From contig NZ_JANHAV010000001.1 of the NCBI RefSeq assembly GCF_024464655.1, positions 1 through 64,000 on the forward strand: a DNA stretch of 64,000 nucleotides, given 5' to 3'. The first letter of the stretch is position 1; each line of letters opens with the position of its first letter. Below the pieces are notes generated by a model. That model was given only the letters and a program-made list of their open reading frames with translations. It made no database searches and had not been told where the DNA came from. The position numbers and the translations under genes are program-made. Source of the DNA: Halobellus inordinatus. GTDB lineage: Archaea; Halobacteriota; Halobacteria; Halobacteriales; Haloferacaceae. This document shows positions 49,482 through 58,073 of this stretch, in pieces.

Positions 49482-50378
49482 ATGGCCGACCTCCGCTACC
49501 ACGTCGACGGCGAACTGGTTCCGGCAGAAGCGGCGGCTGTGAGCGTCCGTGACCGGGGATTTGTGTACGGCGACGCGATCTTCGAGACGCTCCGCGCGTA
49601 CGGCGGCGACGTGTTCCGCTGGGACGCACACGCCGACCGCCTCGCGGATTCTGCGGAGGCGCTCTCGCTCGATCACGGCCTCTCGGACCCGGAGCTGAAA
49701 CGGCGTGTCGACGAGACGTTGCGGGCGAGCGACCTCGAAGACGCCTCTGTGAAGCTCTCTGTCACCCGTGGGGTCCAGTCGGACGCGCTCACGCCCGACC
49801 CGGCGGTCGACCCGACGGTTGTCGTCCAAGTGACCCCGCGCCCCCGGGGCGGCGTCGATTCGACCTCCGTCTGGGACGAGCCGGCGACGCTCCAGACGGT
49901 TCGGACGCGTCGCATCCCCGACGAGTCGCTCCCGTCGCGAGCGCAGACGCACAACTACCTGAACGGCGTCCTCGCCCGTATCGAACTCCGCGTTTCGGAC
50001 GCCGACGAGGCCGTGATGCTCGACGGCGACGGTCACCTCGCGGCGGGCGCGACGTCCACTCTCTTCTTCGTCGATGGAGAGGCGCTCTGCACGCCGAGTC
50101 TCGACGGCCCCGTCCGTCCGGGGATCGCGCGCAGAGAGGTCCTCGACATCGCCCGCGACGAAGGCATTCCGGTCCGCGAGGGTGCGTTCACGCCCGACGA
50201 CCTCCGCGGGGCCGAAGAAGCGTTCGTGACGAACACGACCTGGGAGGTCCGCCCCGCCGAAACGGTCGACGGCATCGATGTCGGCGGCGGCCCGCTCACG
50301 ACGCTGTTCCAGCGCGTCTACGACGCTCGCGTCGAGCGCGACCACTATGGCGGGGGCGACAGCGGCCTCCGGGAGTGA
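49482..50378 (+). CDS. Class IV PLP-dependent aminotransferase (PabC/BCAT family)
   Basis: The 298-residue fold-type IV PLP enzyme has DRGFVYGDAIFETLRAYGGDVFRWDAHADRLADSA near the N-terminus, THNYLNGVLARIE with Lys replaced in this stretch by the tyrosine/asparagine context, EAVMLDGDGHLAAGATSTLFFVDGEALCTPSLDGPVRPGIARREVL, and AEEAFVTNTTWEVRPAETVDG. The catalytic Lys normally in SxKxxNYL is replaced (SRAQTHNYLNG), so it could be an inactive or variant member. Candidate roles are aminodeoxychorismate lyase or amino acid aminotransferase. The start is the ATG at 49482 following the HhH gene by 22 bases. Confidence 0.8.
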   Translation: MADLRYHVDGELVPAEAAAVSVRDRGFVYGDAIFETLRAYGGDVFRWDAHADRLADSAEALSLDHGLSDPELKRRVDETLRASDLEDASVKLSVTRGVQSDALTPDPAVDPTVVVQVTPRPRGGVDSTSVWDEPATLQTVRTRRIPDESLPSRAQTHNYLNGVLARIELRVSDADEAVMLDGDGHLAAGATSTLFFVDGEALCTPSLDGPVRPGIARREVLDIARDEGIPVREGAFTPDDLRGAEEAFVTNTTWEVRPAETVDGIDVGGGPLTTLFQRVYDARVERDHYGGGDSGLRE

Positions 50379-50450
50379 CTCCGCCCACGCCTCCCACCGC
50401 GTCGACGCCAAACCGTCACGCTTGAATCGCCGTACCCCAAACGCGCGGCT

Positions 50451-50861
50451 ATGGACGAGGAACGCCGCATCGCTGCGGCCGACGAGGTCTCCGCGGACGA
50501 GACGGTCGTCTTCACCGCGAAATCCGGATTCGAGACGACCGAAGGACTCCTCACTCGACGCGACGACGGTTCTGTCATTGCCTTCACGAACTACTGTCCG
50601 CACTGGCGCGACGTCCGATTAGACAAGGGTTCGAGCGCATTGGTGCGCAACGGCGAACTCGTCTGTCAGAAACACGGTGCGACGTTCGAAAAGCAGAGCG
50701 GAAACTGCAACTTCGGTCCGTGTGAGGGTGCGGTCCTCGACACTTTCGAGGTGACCGTCGACGACGGCGCGGTCTATCTCACCGACGACGAGTGGGACGC
50801 CGCCGAACCCGGCCTCTCCGAGGAGCGGGACCTCTCCTCGGGCGGTCGGATCGACTTCTGA
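50451..50861 (+). CDS. Rieske 2Fe-2S protein
   Basis: The 136-residue protein carries the Rieske ligands C49 and H51 (NYCPHWRDV) and C72 and H75 (VCQKHGATF), a Cx1H-x20-Cx2H set. It has no signal or membrane anchor, so it is a soluble ferredoxin-type Rieske protein rather than a bc1 subunit. Such proteins serve as electron donors to oxygenases or nitrite-reductase-like enzymes; no partner enzyme is adjacent. The acidic C-terminus is typical of the host. Confidence 0.88.
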   Translation: MDEERRIAAADEVSADETVVFTAKSGFETTEGLLTRRDDGSVIAFTNYCPHWRDVRLDKGSSALVRNGELVCQKHGATFEKQSGNCNFGPCEGAVLDTFEVTVDDGAVYLTDDEWDAAEPGLSEERDLSSGGRIDF

Positions 50862-51020
50862 TCGGAAGTATCGTCGTCCGCATAGCATTCTCGCCGGATA
50901 GTGCGGTAAGAGCCGATAAATAATTACGACAATCCTTAGGTGAATCTGACAGCTCGTGGTTTTTGAACCGCATTCGACTGATAACCGTACAGCACCTCTC
51001 GAATGGTTGATTTCAGGAGA

Positions 51021-51042
51021 ATAGCGGGAGGTAGATTTGAAC
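51021..51042 (-). repeat. Exact copy of the initiator tRNA-Met 3' end
   Basis: Twenty-two bases are identical to 51164-51185, the T-loop to 3' end of the initiator tRNA with the discriminator and one further base, displaced 143 bases in the tRNA's 3' direction and in the same orientation. Confidence 0.95.
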
Positions 51043-51091
51043 GACGTCTGCGTCGGTCGCGGCGCTCCCTCGCAGTCTCGTTCAAATCTAC
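51031..51091. repeat. Palindrome of direct and inverted initiator tRNA T-loop copies
   Basis: The left arm 51031-51052 and right arm 51071-51091 share GTAGATTTGAAC/GTTCAAATCTAC exactly plus CTGCG/CGCAG near the 18-base loop. The left arm is the 3'-end copy; the right arm begins an inverted copy of the same tRNA part. Confidence 0.9.
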
Positions 51092-51112
51092 TCGTGCTAT
51101 GACTGCCGAACG
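51080..51112 (+). repeat. Inverted, diverged copy of the initiator tRNA 3' end and trailer
   Basis: GTTCAAATCTAC then GTGCTATG and CTGCCGAACG on the plus strand parallel the minus-strand tRNA 3' end and its first bases of trailer, with a few changes and small gaps. It is therefore complementary to 51150-51185, and the two can form a long stem across a 37-base spacer (51113-51149). Confidence 0.85.
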
Positions 51113-51164
51113 CAGGAGTTACTCGGCGATACGACGCCTCGCTGTGTTACGTTCGGCAGAACCA

Positions 51165-51239
51165 TAGCGGGAGGTAGATTTGAACTACCGATCTCCGGGT
51201 TATGAGCCCGGCGGAATCTCCTGGCTATCCCATCCCGCT
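51165..51239 (-). tRNA. Initiator tRNA-Met (anticodon CAT)
   Basis: The acceptor stem AGCGGGA/TCCCGCT has the A1-U72 pair typical of archaeal initiators. The anticodon stem CCGGG/CCCGG, with three consecutive G-C pairs, surrounds CTCATAA (CAT). The T-arm is GGTAG-TTCAAAT-CTACC and the discriminator is A73. No CCA is encoded. TATA-like CTTAACC (minus strand, about 51263-51269) lies near -25 to -30. Its 3' end is repeated at 51021-51042. Confidence 0.95.
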
Positions 51240-51308
51240 ACTGAAACGAAACCGTGGGTTACGGTTAAGGGTTGTGTTTCGCCCGCAGTGTGGCAATTTC
51301 CCTCGCGG

Positions 51309-51758
51309 TCAGGACCGCGTTACGCGCCACGTGAGCAGGCTCTCTGCGACGTAATTCAGGAACATCGATCCCGCGATGGCGATCGGGATCGGGATCAACT
51401 GCCAGAGGTCGAAGCCGAAGACGACGACCGACAGATCGAGCTGTCGGAGCCCCCGGACGATCAGAAACTGGACGGCGAGACCGCCGCTGCGGACGAGGTT
51501 CGACCGGACGAACCGACTCAGCGTCGGGAGCGCCCCCGACGCACCCAGCTCCGAGAAGGTCCAGCGCTCGTTGATCGCGAACATCACGACGATCGCGACC
51601 TCCGCGCCAACGAGCTTCGCGTACTCGCCGAGAATCCCGAAACCGACGATTAGCGCCGTCGTGGTGGTCATATCGAAGACCGCGCCGACCGCTCCGACGG
51701 AGACGAACTTGCCGAACCGGACGCCCGAGGCGAGCGCGTCGACCGTCTCGCGGACCAT
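51309..51758 (-). CDS. GtrA family membrane protein
   Basis: The 149-residue protein has four membrane spans in the GtrA/DPMS pattern: FGKFVSVGAVGAVFDMTTTTALIVG at the start, then VAIVVMFAINERWTF (the conserved N-x-x-W-TF loop), and two C-terminal spans ending in FLNYVAESLLTWRV. GtrA proteins help flip or use polyprenyl-phosphate-linked sugars. Its ATG directly abuts the stop of the GT2 gene upstream, and the two are surely one operon. Confidence 0.88.
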   Translation of the reverse strand: MVRETVDALASGVRFGKFVSVGAVGAVFDMTTTTALIVGFGILGEYAKLVGAEVAIVVMFAINERWTFSELGASGALPTLSRFVRSNLVRSGGLAVQFLIVRGLRQLDLSVVVFGFDLWQLIPIPIAIAGSMFLNYVAESLLTWRVTRS

Positions 51759-52571
51759 TCAGTCGGCCTCGACGGCGTCTGCGGCGTCCGTTGCAGCGAG
51801 GCGCTCGATCAGCGACGGCTCGGCCTCGCGGCGCGCGTCCAGCAGCTCGTGCAGCCGGTCCTCCCGCAGGAGACGCGCACGGTGTCGCGCCGTCACGAGC
51901 GCTCGGCCGAGCCGAAGCGTCGTTCGGACGGGCGAGACGGTCGACCCGGGGCGGTCCTCCCAGCGCACCGGCACCTCCGCGATCCGGTGATCCAGCGCAC
52001 CTGCGACGGCGACGAGTTCGATGTCCCAGGCGAAGCCGGGCTCGTAGAGGTGTCCGCGGACCTCGCGCCAGGCATCGGCAGTGATCGCCTTCGCGCCGCA
52101 CTGGTAATCGTAGAGCCGTTCGTCGAGGAAGCGGCGCGCGAGCCACGCGAAGCCGTCGCCGAGGCGGCGACGGGCGAACGTCTGATGCGAGGCGACGTCG
52201 GCGTCTGGGTGCCGACGGGAGCCGGTCGCGACGTCGGCGTCTCCAGACGTGACGGCGTCGACGACGGCCGCGAACGACGCTGCCGGCGTGCTCCCGTCGG
52301 CGTCGGCGAAAGAGAGCACGTCGACCGAGTCGACGAGCGCCTCGAACCCAGCCGTGATCGCAGCCCCCTTGCCGCGTCTGGCGTCGACGGCAGCGATCTC
52401 GACACAGTCGGGGAGGGCGCCGAGTTGACTGCGGGGGTCGGACTGCGGCGCGTCGAGTTCGACTCGGATCACGGCGGGATCGAGTCGCTCCGCGAGCGCA
52501 CGGAGATACGCGCCGAGACGTTCGGGATCGGGCCGGTAGGCGGGGACGACGATCCCGACGGAACGAGTCAT
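51759..52571 (-). CDS. GT2 family glycosyltransferase, dolichol-phosphate sugar synthase-like
   Basis: The 270-residue GT-A enzyme begins MTRSVGIVVPAYRPDPERLGAYL, followed by DARRGKGAAITAGFEALVD, the metal-binding LSFADADGSTPA (DxD), ATGSRRHPDADV, and YDYQCGAKAITADAWREV with the acceptor-site motif. It resembles AglD/dolichol-phosphate mannose or glucose synthases without an attached membrane domain; the adjacent GtrA supplies one. It likely makes a polyprenyl-phosphate-sugar donor for glycoprotein or glycolipid synthesis. It diverges from the DUF2298 gene. Confidence 0.85.
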   Translation of the reverse strand: MTRSVGIVVPAYRPDPERLGAYLRALAERLDPAVIRVELDAPQSDPRSQLGALPDCVEIAAVDARRGKGAAITAGFEALVDSVDVLSFADADGSTPAASFAAVVDAVTSGDADVATGSRRHPDADVASHQTFARRRLGDGFAWLARRFLDERLYDYQCGAKAITADAWREVRGHLYEPGFAWDIELVAVAGALDHRIAEVPVRWEDRPGSTVSPVRTTLRLGRALVTARHRARLLREDRLHELLDARREAEPSLIERLAATDAADAVEAD

Positions 52572-52700
52572 CACCCCCAGATACCGGCTTCTGTGTGAAA
52601 AACGAACCGCTAGCGGTCGGCGGAGAGTCACTTCCTCCGGTATCCGCCCGGCGCATCACAAAACGTATGTCTCGGCGTCTCGGTCCGTGCGATACGGAGA

Positions 52701-55133
52701 ATGGAGTACGCCCTCGTCGCCCGCTGGCTGGTCCTCTACGCCGCGCTCTTCGCTCTCGGTCTCCCGCTCGCCGCCAGGCTCCTCCCTCGCGCGAGCGGCC
52801 GGGGCGCGGGCCTCGCCGTCCCCGCCGCGCTCGTCGTTCTCAGCGTCCCCGCCTACTGGGTCGGTCAGTTGACGTGGGGTCCGCTCGCGCTCGCAGCGGG
52901 TGCTCTGACGCTGCTCGTCGCGAGTGCGACTGCCGCGCTCGACCTCACAGCCCTCCGTGGCGGTCGGGTTCGCCTCGGCGTGGACATCGACCGAAACGCC
53001 GCGAGCGACGCGGCGGCTATCTTCCTCCTCGGCTTCGTCTTCGTCGTCGCGCTCCGCGCGTTCGACCCGGCCGTCCACCCCGGCGGCGGCGAGAAGTTCC
53101 TCGATTTCGGGCTCCTGAAGACGCTCCAGCGCTCGGCGGTCCTCCCGCCGGAGGACTTCTGGTTCGCGAACGCGCCGGTGAAGTACTACTACGGCGGCCA
53201 CCTGACGACGACGCTGCTCGCGTGGCTGACGGGCACGCCGCCGCGGTTCGCCTACAACCTCGCGCTCGCGGGCTTCTACGCCGCGTTCGTCACTGCCGCG
53301 TTCGAACTCGCGGCTTCGATCGGCGCCGATCGGGGACTCCCGCGCCGCCTCGCCGGGGGCGTCGCCGTCTTCTTTGTCGGCCTCGCGAGCAACCTCGTCA
53401 CGGCCGGTCGGTTCGCGCTGCTCGCGCTCCCCGAGTCGCTCCGGCGGTCGGCGGCCACCTATGTTGCGGCGCGAACGGACTACACGGCCGAGCGAATCCT
53501 CGCCGGAGCGGACTCGTTCAGCTACTGGAACGCCTCGCGCGTCATCCCCGGGACGATAAACGAATTTCCGCTGTTCGCGTGGCTGAACGGCGATCTGCAC
53601 GCACATATGATGGGGGCGCCGACGCTCCTTTTGGCGGCGGCCGTCGGCTACGCGTGCTACCGAACGCCCGCGCGCGAGCGGGGTCGCAGGCGCGCGCTCG
53701 TCTTCCTCGTCGTCCCCGTGCTCGCGGCCTGGCAGGCGGTCCAGAACACCTGGAGTTTCCCGAGCGTGCTCGCGCTCGGGTGGCTCGCGGTGACCTTCGC
53801 ACCCGCGGATCCGTGGACGCTCCTTCCCCGCACGGCGGGGCTTCGCTCGCGACTCCGCCGCTTCTCCGGGCGAATCGCACCCGCTGACGGCGACGGGCCG
53901 ACCGCCGCAGCGACGGCCGAGAGCAGCCGCATCTTCGGTTCGCTCGTCGTCGCCGGCGTCGCCGCGGTCGTCGCCGGCGTGCTCGCTGCACCCTTCCTCC
54001 TGGGCACGGCGACGGGCGGCGGCGAACGGTCGATCGAACTCCTCGGCCCCGAGATGCGGAGCGGACTCGGCGCGCTCTTGCTCGTCCACGGCGCGTTCGT
54101 CGTCGGCCTCGGCGGCTACCTCCTCTCGCGCCTGCGCGTCGCCCGCCCGTGGCTCCTCGCGGCCGGACTCCTCGCCGCAGGCTACGTCGGCCACTCGATC
54201 GGCTTCGCCGCGCTCGCGGTCTCGGTGCCGCTCCTCGTCGTCGCTTGGGTCGGTCTCCGCACGTCGCGGTCGATCGGCTACGAGGCCGTGCTCGTCGTCG
54301 CGGGTGCCGGTCTGGTCACCCTCGTCGAACTCGTGTACGTCAACGAGCAGGCTGGCCCTGGCCGGATGAACACCGTCTTCAAGACGTACGCGCAGATCTG
54401 GGCGTTCTGGGGCACCGCGATGGGCGTCGCGCTCCCCGGGCTCGTGCTCGGGGCGTGGGCAACGGGTGACCGAGACGCCGCACGCGACGGCGGTGGCGAC
54501 GGCGACACCTCTGGACCGACGTTGTGGTCGCAGATCCCTTGGCGACGCGTCGGTACGATCGGTCTCGCTGTCGCCCTCGTCACCTCGACGAGCGTCTACG
54601 GCGTGCTCGCGGTCGGCACGCACGTCGAGCGTGCCCCCGCGGGCGGACCGACGCTCGACGCCACGCAGTTCGTCGAGACCGACCACCCCGAACAAGCGGC
54701 GGCGATCGACTGGGTCGACGACCTGGAAGGCCGACCGACGATGCTCGAAGCGCCCGGGACGACTACCTATCCCGGCGGGACTGACGGCCGCGAGCGCGCG
54801 ATGTACAGTTGGAACGCAAACCCCGCATCGAGTCTAACTGGCGTGCCGACCGTGGCCGGCTGGCGACACGAGATCGGCTACCGCGGGCGCGAGGCGTACT
54901 TCGACCGCGTGCGCGACGTCGACACGATCTACACCGGCAACGCCTCGGCGCGGGCGGCGCTCCTCTACGAGTATCAGGTACAGTACATCTGGGTCGGACC
55001 CAACGAACGCGCGCGCTATGGTTCGGTATCGTTCGGATCCGAAGCCATCGAGGCGGTCCACCGCTCGGGCGACGTGACGATCTACGAGGTCGCGCTCGGG
55101 GACCTCCGGCGCGAATCGTCTGACGCCGCGTAG
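52701..55133 (+). CDS. DUF2298 multi-pass membrane protein (Chlor_Arch_YYY)
   Basis: The 810-residue protein has about 15-18 hydrophobic segments. The family signature KYYYGGHLTTTLLAWLTG lies at about residues 160-177, preceded by VHPGGGEKFLDFG and followed by INEFPLFAWLNGDLHAHMMG (residues about 291-310) and GRMNTVFKTYAQIW. This resembles GT-C-type glycosyltransferases or oligosaccharide enzymes, with the C-terminal soluble part (DWVDDLEGRPTMLEAPG, YQVQYIWVG). It is shared by Chloroflexi and archaea; no substrate is known. It is divergent from the GT2-GtrA operon over 129 bases, consistent with a shared glycan role. Confidence 0.85.
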   Translation: MEYALVARWLVLYAALFALGLPLAARLLPRASGRGAGLAVPAALVVLSVPAYWVGQLTWGPLALAAGALTLLVASATAALDLTALRGGRVRLGVDIDRNAASDAAAIFLLGFVFVVALRAFDPAVHPGGGEKFLDFGLLKTLQRSAVLPPEDFWFANAPVKYYYGGHLTTTLLAWLTGTPPRFAYNLALAGFYAAFVTAAFELAASIGADRGLPRRLAGGVAVFFVGLASNLVTAGRFALLALPESLRRSAATYVAARTDYTAERILAGADSFSYWNASRVIPGTINEFPLFAWLNGDLHAHMMGAPTLLLAAAVGYACYRTPARERGRRRALVFLVVPVLAAWQAVQNTWSFPSVLALGWLAVTFAPADPWTLLPRTAGLRSRLRRFSGRIAPADGDGPTAAATAESSRIFGSLVVAGVAAVVAGVLAAPFLLGTATGGGERSIELLGPEMRSGLGALLLVHGAFVVGLGGYLLSRLRVARPWLLAAGLLAAGYVGHSIGFAALAVSVPLLVVAWVGLRTSRSIGYEAVLVVAGAGLVTLVELVYVNEQAGPGRMNTVFKTYAQIWAFWGTAMGVALPGLVLGAWATGDRDAARDGGGDGDTSGPTLWSQIPWRRVGTIGLAVALVTSTSVYGVLAVGTHVERAPAGGPTLDATQFVETDHPEQAAAIDWVDDLEGRPTMLEAPGTTTYPGGTDGRERAMYSWNANPASSLTGVPTVAGWRHEIGYRGREAYFDRVRDVDTIYTGNASARAALLYEYQVQYIWVGPNERARYGSVSFGSEAIEAVHRSGDVTIYEVALGDLRRESSDAA

Positions 55134-55205
55134 CCACTCTCGCCTCCCGCAGAAACAGCGACCGATCGGCCGGCGAGCGGTTGACCGACCCGTGATCGAG
55201 CCGAC

Positions 55206-55463
55206 TTACGCGCCGCGTTTGGAGATCACGTTCACGGCCTCGGCGTCGACGGCGACGACGTCGAGGAAGTGCGGGACGAACTCGCGTTTCTCGAAGGCCT
55301 CGCGCTCGTCTTCGGCCCCGACCGTACACCACAGCTGCGGCCGTTCGGCACCGTGGTAGTCGCTTTGGCGGTCGATCGAGAAGCAGACGACCTCCTCGCC
55401 GTCGACCTCGATGGTCGCGCCGCGATTGATGTCCGGATCCCCGCGGATGATGACCTTCTTCAT
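55206..55463 (-). CDS. HAH_0734 family small protein
   Basis: The 85-residue protein (start MKKVIIRGDPDINRGATIEV at 55463) has the pattern EVVCFSIDRQSDYHGAERPQLWCTVG, EREAFEKREFVPHFLDVVAVDAEAVNV of the haloarchaeal HAH_0734 family. It is small, mostly beta and of unknown function, probably a single-copy conserved protein. An upstream in-frame ATG would add a basic stretch unlike family members. It is divergent from the L44e operon. Confidence 0.8.
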   Translation of the reverse strand: MKKVIIRGDPDINRGATIEVDGEEVVCFSIDRQSDYHGAERPQLWCTVGAEDEREAFEKREFVPHFLDVVAVDAEAVNVISKRGA

Positions 55464-55645
55464 ACGACGACGTTTGCTCAGTCGGGGCTTAATCGCTTCG
55501 GAGACGCCTCGGGGGCGCTCCCGGCGTCTCTCAGCGGCCACCGCGGCGGATCTCCCCCTCAGCGTCCGCTCGTCGTTGTCTCACACGCGACCGGCCTCCC
55601 GAAGCCGTCTGGCGGGCGTCGCGAGCGTCGATCCGAACCAAACGG

Positions 55646-55653
55646 GTTTTAAC
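55646..55653 (+). promoter_or_regulatory. TATA-like box for the L44e operon
   Basis: GGTTTTAAC (about 55645-55653) lies 35-43 bases before the L44e ATG, giving a short leader; it is the only good core promoter in the 224-base gap. Confidence 0.45.
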
Positions 55654-55687
55654 TGGCCACATCGAAAAGCGCACAAGGTCGATATCT

Positions 55688-55969
55688 ATGGAGATGCCAC
55701 GCCGATTCAACACGTACTGCCCGAACTGTGACGGGCACCACGAGCACGAGGTCGAGAAGGTCCGAACGGGCCGGTCGACCGGAATGAAGTGGAACGCGCG
55801 GCAGACCCGCCGCGGAAAAGCGACGATCGGAAACGCCGGTAAGTTCTCGAAAGTGCCCGGTGGGGACAAGCCGACGAAGAAGACCCACCTGAAGTACATC
55901 TGCTCGGACTGCGGCAAAGCCCACATGCGAGAAGGGTGGCGCGCAGGCCGTCTCACATTCCAGGAGTAA
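55688..55969 (+). CDS. rpl44e: 50S ribosomal protein L44e
   Basis: The 93-residue protein has [24 protein letters not shown] (zinc C11 and C14), the basic middle [54 protein letters not shown] with the second CxxC pair. It sits near the ribosomal E site. Start: MEMPRRF, with the second Met two codons later also possible. It heads the conserved archaeal order L44e, S27e, aIF2 alpha, Nop10, PAC2. Confidence 0.96.
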   Translation: MEMPRRFNTYCPNCDGHHEHEVEKVRTGRSTGMKWNARQTRRGKATIGNAGKFSKVPGGDKPTKKTHLKYICSDCGKAHMREGWRAGRLTFQE

Positions 55970-55971
55970 CG

Positions 55972-56157
55972 ATGGCAGGAAACTTCTACCGCGTTCAGTG
56001 TCCGGACTGTGACAACGAACAGGTCGTCTTCGGCAAGGCGTCCACGACCGTCAACTGCGCCGTCTGCGGGACGACGCTCGCGACGCCGACCGGCGGCGAC
56101 GCCGAGATCCACGGCGAAGTCATCGAGACGGTCGAGCGACGCTCGGCCGAGGCGTAA
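55972..56157 (+). CDS. rps27e: 30S ribosomal protein S27e
   Basis: The 61-residue protein (MAGNFYRVQCPDCDNEQVVFGKASTTVNCAVCGTTLATPTGG) has a four-cysteine zinc ribbon, C10, C13, C29 and C32. It starts 2 bases after the L44e stop, so the two are co-translated. The S27ae gene, a different small zinc protein, is not here. Confidence 0.95.
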   Translation: MAGNFYRVQCPDCDNEQVVFGKASTTVNCAVCGTTLATPTGGDAEIHGEVIETVERRSAEA

Positions 56158-56181
56158 GTCTCCGCTCGGAGGTTCCAATAT

Positions 56182-56985
56182 ATGAAGTACAGCGGTTGGC
56201 CTGAATCCGGTGAACTCGTCGTCGGCGAAGTCGACGAGATCACGGACTTCGGGGTCTTCGTCGACCTCGACGAGTACGAGAACAAACGCGGCCTCTGTCA
56301 CATCAGCGAGGTCGCCAGCGGCTGGATCAAGAACGTCCGCGACCACGTCCGCGAGGGACAGACCGTCGTGGCGAAGGTCATCGACGTCGACGAGAGCTCA
56401 CAGCAGATCGATCTCTCGATCAAGGACGTCAACGAGCACCAGCGGAAAGAGAAGATCCAGGAGTGGAAGAACGAGCAGAAGGCCGACAACTGGATGGAGG
56501 TCGCGTTCGGCGACGACGTCGACGACGAGCGCTACAGCGCCGTCGCGAACGCGCTGCTGGCGGAGTTCGAGTCTCTCTACGACAGTTTCGAGTCGGCCGC
56601 GATCCACGGCACCAGCGCGCTCGAAGACGTCGACCTCGACGACGACGAGATCGAGGCGATCGTCGACACCGCACGCCAGAACGTCTCCGTCCCGTACGTG
56701 AACGTCACGGGCTACGTCGATCTCCGGTGTCCGACCGGCGACGGCGTCGATCGGATCAAGGAGGCGCTCAAGGCGGCCGAGGGCGACGAGGACGAGATCC
56801 CCGAGGAGATCGAACTCGAAGTCACCTACGTCGGCTCGCCGGAGTACCGCATCCGCGTCCGCGCGCCGGACTACAAGACGGCCGAGGACGCCCTCGAGGC
56901 GGCGGCCGGCCGGGCCAGCGAGTCGATCGAGGCCGACGGCGGCACCGCCAACTACCACCGCGACCGGCACGAAGAAGACGAATAA
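56182..56985 (+). CDS. eif2a: Translation initiation factor aIF2 subunit alpha
   Basis: The 267-residue protein has an N-terminal S1 domain (residues 1-85; [45 protein letters not shown]), a helical middle and a C-terminal alpha-beta domain ([32 protein letters not shown]), with which it binds aIF2 gamma. It lacks a serine at the eukaryotic eIF2alpha-51 site as expected for haloarchaea (VASGW region is retained nearby). Third in the L44e operon; the gamma subunit is 46 kb away in this window. Confidence 0.95.
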   Translation: MKYSGWPESGELVVGEVDEITDFGVFVDLDEYENKRGLCHISEVASGWIKNVRDHVREGQTVVAKVIDVDESSQQIDLSIKDVNEHQRKEKIQEWKNEQKADNWMEVAFGDDVDDERYSAVANALLAEFESLYDSFESAAIHGTSALEDVDLDDDEIEAIVDTARQNVSVPYVNVTGYVDLRCPTGDGVDRIKEALKAAEGDEDEIPEEIELEVTYVGSPEYRIRVRAPDYKTAEDALEAAAGRASESIEADGGTANYHRDRHEEDE

Positions 56986-57028
56986 CGCCCCCGACTGACC
57001 GACTGCGACCACGACTCACCTTCCGCTC

Positions 57029-57211
57029 GTGAAATCCGACATCCGCGTGTGTTCCGCCTGGCGCGACGTCCACGAGCGCCCGGTCTACACGCTCTCTTCT
57101 ACCTGTCCCGAGTGCGGCGCCGAGACGGAAAACTCCGTGCCCGCGCCGTTCGACCCCGAGGACGCCTACGGCGAGTACCGACGCGCTCTTAAACGCCGCG
57201 TCCGCGAGTGA
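57029..57211 (+). CDS. nop10: H/ACA RNP protein Nop10
   Basis: The 60-residue protein (GTG start) has VYTLSSTCPECGAETENSVPAPFDPEDAYGEYRRALKRR, the Nop10 core with one CPxCG pair at residues 26-29. Only one Cys (C8) remains of the N-terminal knuckle, as in other haloarchaea. It bridges Cbf5 and H/ACA guide RNA for pseudouridylation. It follows aIF2 alpha by 43 bases and precedes the PAC2 chaperone by 4 bases. Confidence 0.93.
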   Translation: MKSDIRVCSAWRDVHERPVYTLSSTCPECGAETENSVPAPFDPEDAYGEYRRALKRRVRE

Positions 57212-57215
57212 GGGT

Positions 57216-57974
57216 ATGGACGACATCGAAATCGAGACGCTCGCAGAGCCTGAGCTCCGCGAGCCGGCTCTCGTCGAGGGACTACCCGGCGTCGGTCACG
57301 TCGGAAAACTGGCTGTAGAGCACCTACTGGAGGAGTTCGATTCGGACCTCGTCGCCCGCGTCTACTCCGACGAGTTCCCCCCGCAGGTCGGCGTCGACGA
57401 CGACGGCGTCGCCTCGCTGGCCTGCGCCGAGTTCCACGCGGTCGACGCCGGCGAACGCGACCTGCTGGTTCTCACCGGCGACCACCAGGCACAGTCACAT
57501 TCGGGACACTACCACGTCACCGACGCCTTCCTCGACGTCGCGACGTCGTTCGGCGTCGACGAGATCTACGCGCTCGGCGGCGTCCCGACGGGCGAACTCG
57601 TCGAGGAGCCGGACGTTCTCGGTGCCGTCAGCGACGCCGACGCCATCGACGCGCTGGCCGAGGCCGGCGTCGAGTTCCGTGAGGGCGAACCCGCCGGCGG
57701 CATCGTCGGCGTCAGCGGCCTGCTCCTCGGGCTCGGCGGCCGCCGCGACTTCTCGGCCGCGTGCCTGATGGGCGAGACGAGCGGCTATCTGGTCGATCCC
57801 ACGAGCGCGCAAGTGGTTCTCGAAGTTCTCGAGGACGTCATCGGCTTCGAGGTCGGCTACGACTCCCTCGAAGAGCGCGCCGAGGAGATGAAAGAGGTCG
57901 CAGAGAAGATTCAGGAGATGCAGAGCCAACAGCAGGGGATGCCGACCGACGACGACCTGCGGTACATCGGTTGA
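57216..57974 (+). CDS. Proteasome assembly chaperone family protein (PAC2/PbaB-like)
   Basis: The 252-residue protein matches the PAC2 family: EPALVEGLPGVGHVGKLAVEHLLEEFDSDLVARVYSDEFPPQV (residues about 18-60), LLVLTGDHQAQSHSGHYHVTDAFLDVA, LGGVPTGELVEEP, GVSGLLLGLGGRRDFSAACLMGETSGY, and a C-terminal helix ending near DDDLRYIG. PAC2/PbaB proteins aid proteasome assembly; the C-terminal residues resemble an HbYX-like tail (Y-I-G) but it is not canonical. It is last in the L44e operon, an order widely conserved in archaea. Confidence 0.85.
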   Translation: MDDIEIETLAEPELREPALVEGLPGVGHVGKLAVEHLLEEFDSDLVARVYSDEFPPQVGVDDDGVASLACAEFHAVDAGERDLLVLTGDHQAQSHSGHYHVTDAFLDVATSFGVDEIYALGGVPTGELVEEPDVLGAVSDADAIDALAEAGVEFREGEPAGGIVGVSGLLLGLGGRRDFSAACLMGETSGYLVDPTSAQVVLEVLEDVIGFEVGYDSLEERAEEMKEVAEKIQEMQSQQQGMPTDDDLRYIG

Positions 57975-58073
57975 GTCGGATCGTATAATAGAGACTGCGG
58001 CCGATCCAGGTTGGTTCGGATCGGTTCGCCTCCTGAATACGCGGTCTGCGGTACGCCCGTCGGCGTCGAGTGC

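Larger units (their letters stand above)
50862..51164. other. Gene-free region holding the initiator tRNA tail repeats
   Basis: This 303-base region between the Rieske gene and tRNA-iMet has no credible coding frame. It contains the copy of the tRNA 3' end, an inverted copy and stem regions described separately. The part from 50862 to 51020 is comparatively AT-rich and has no repeat that I can see. Confidence 0.6.
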
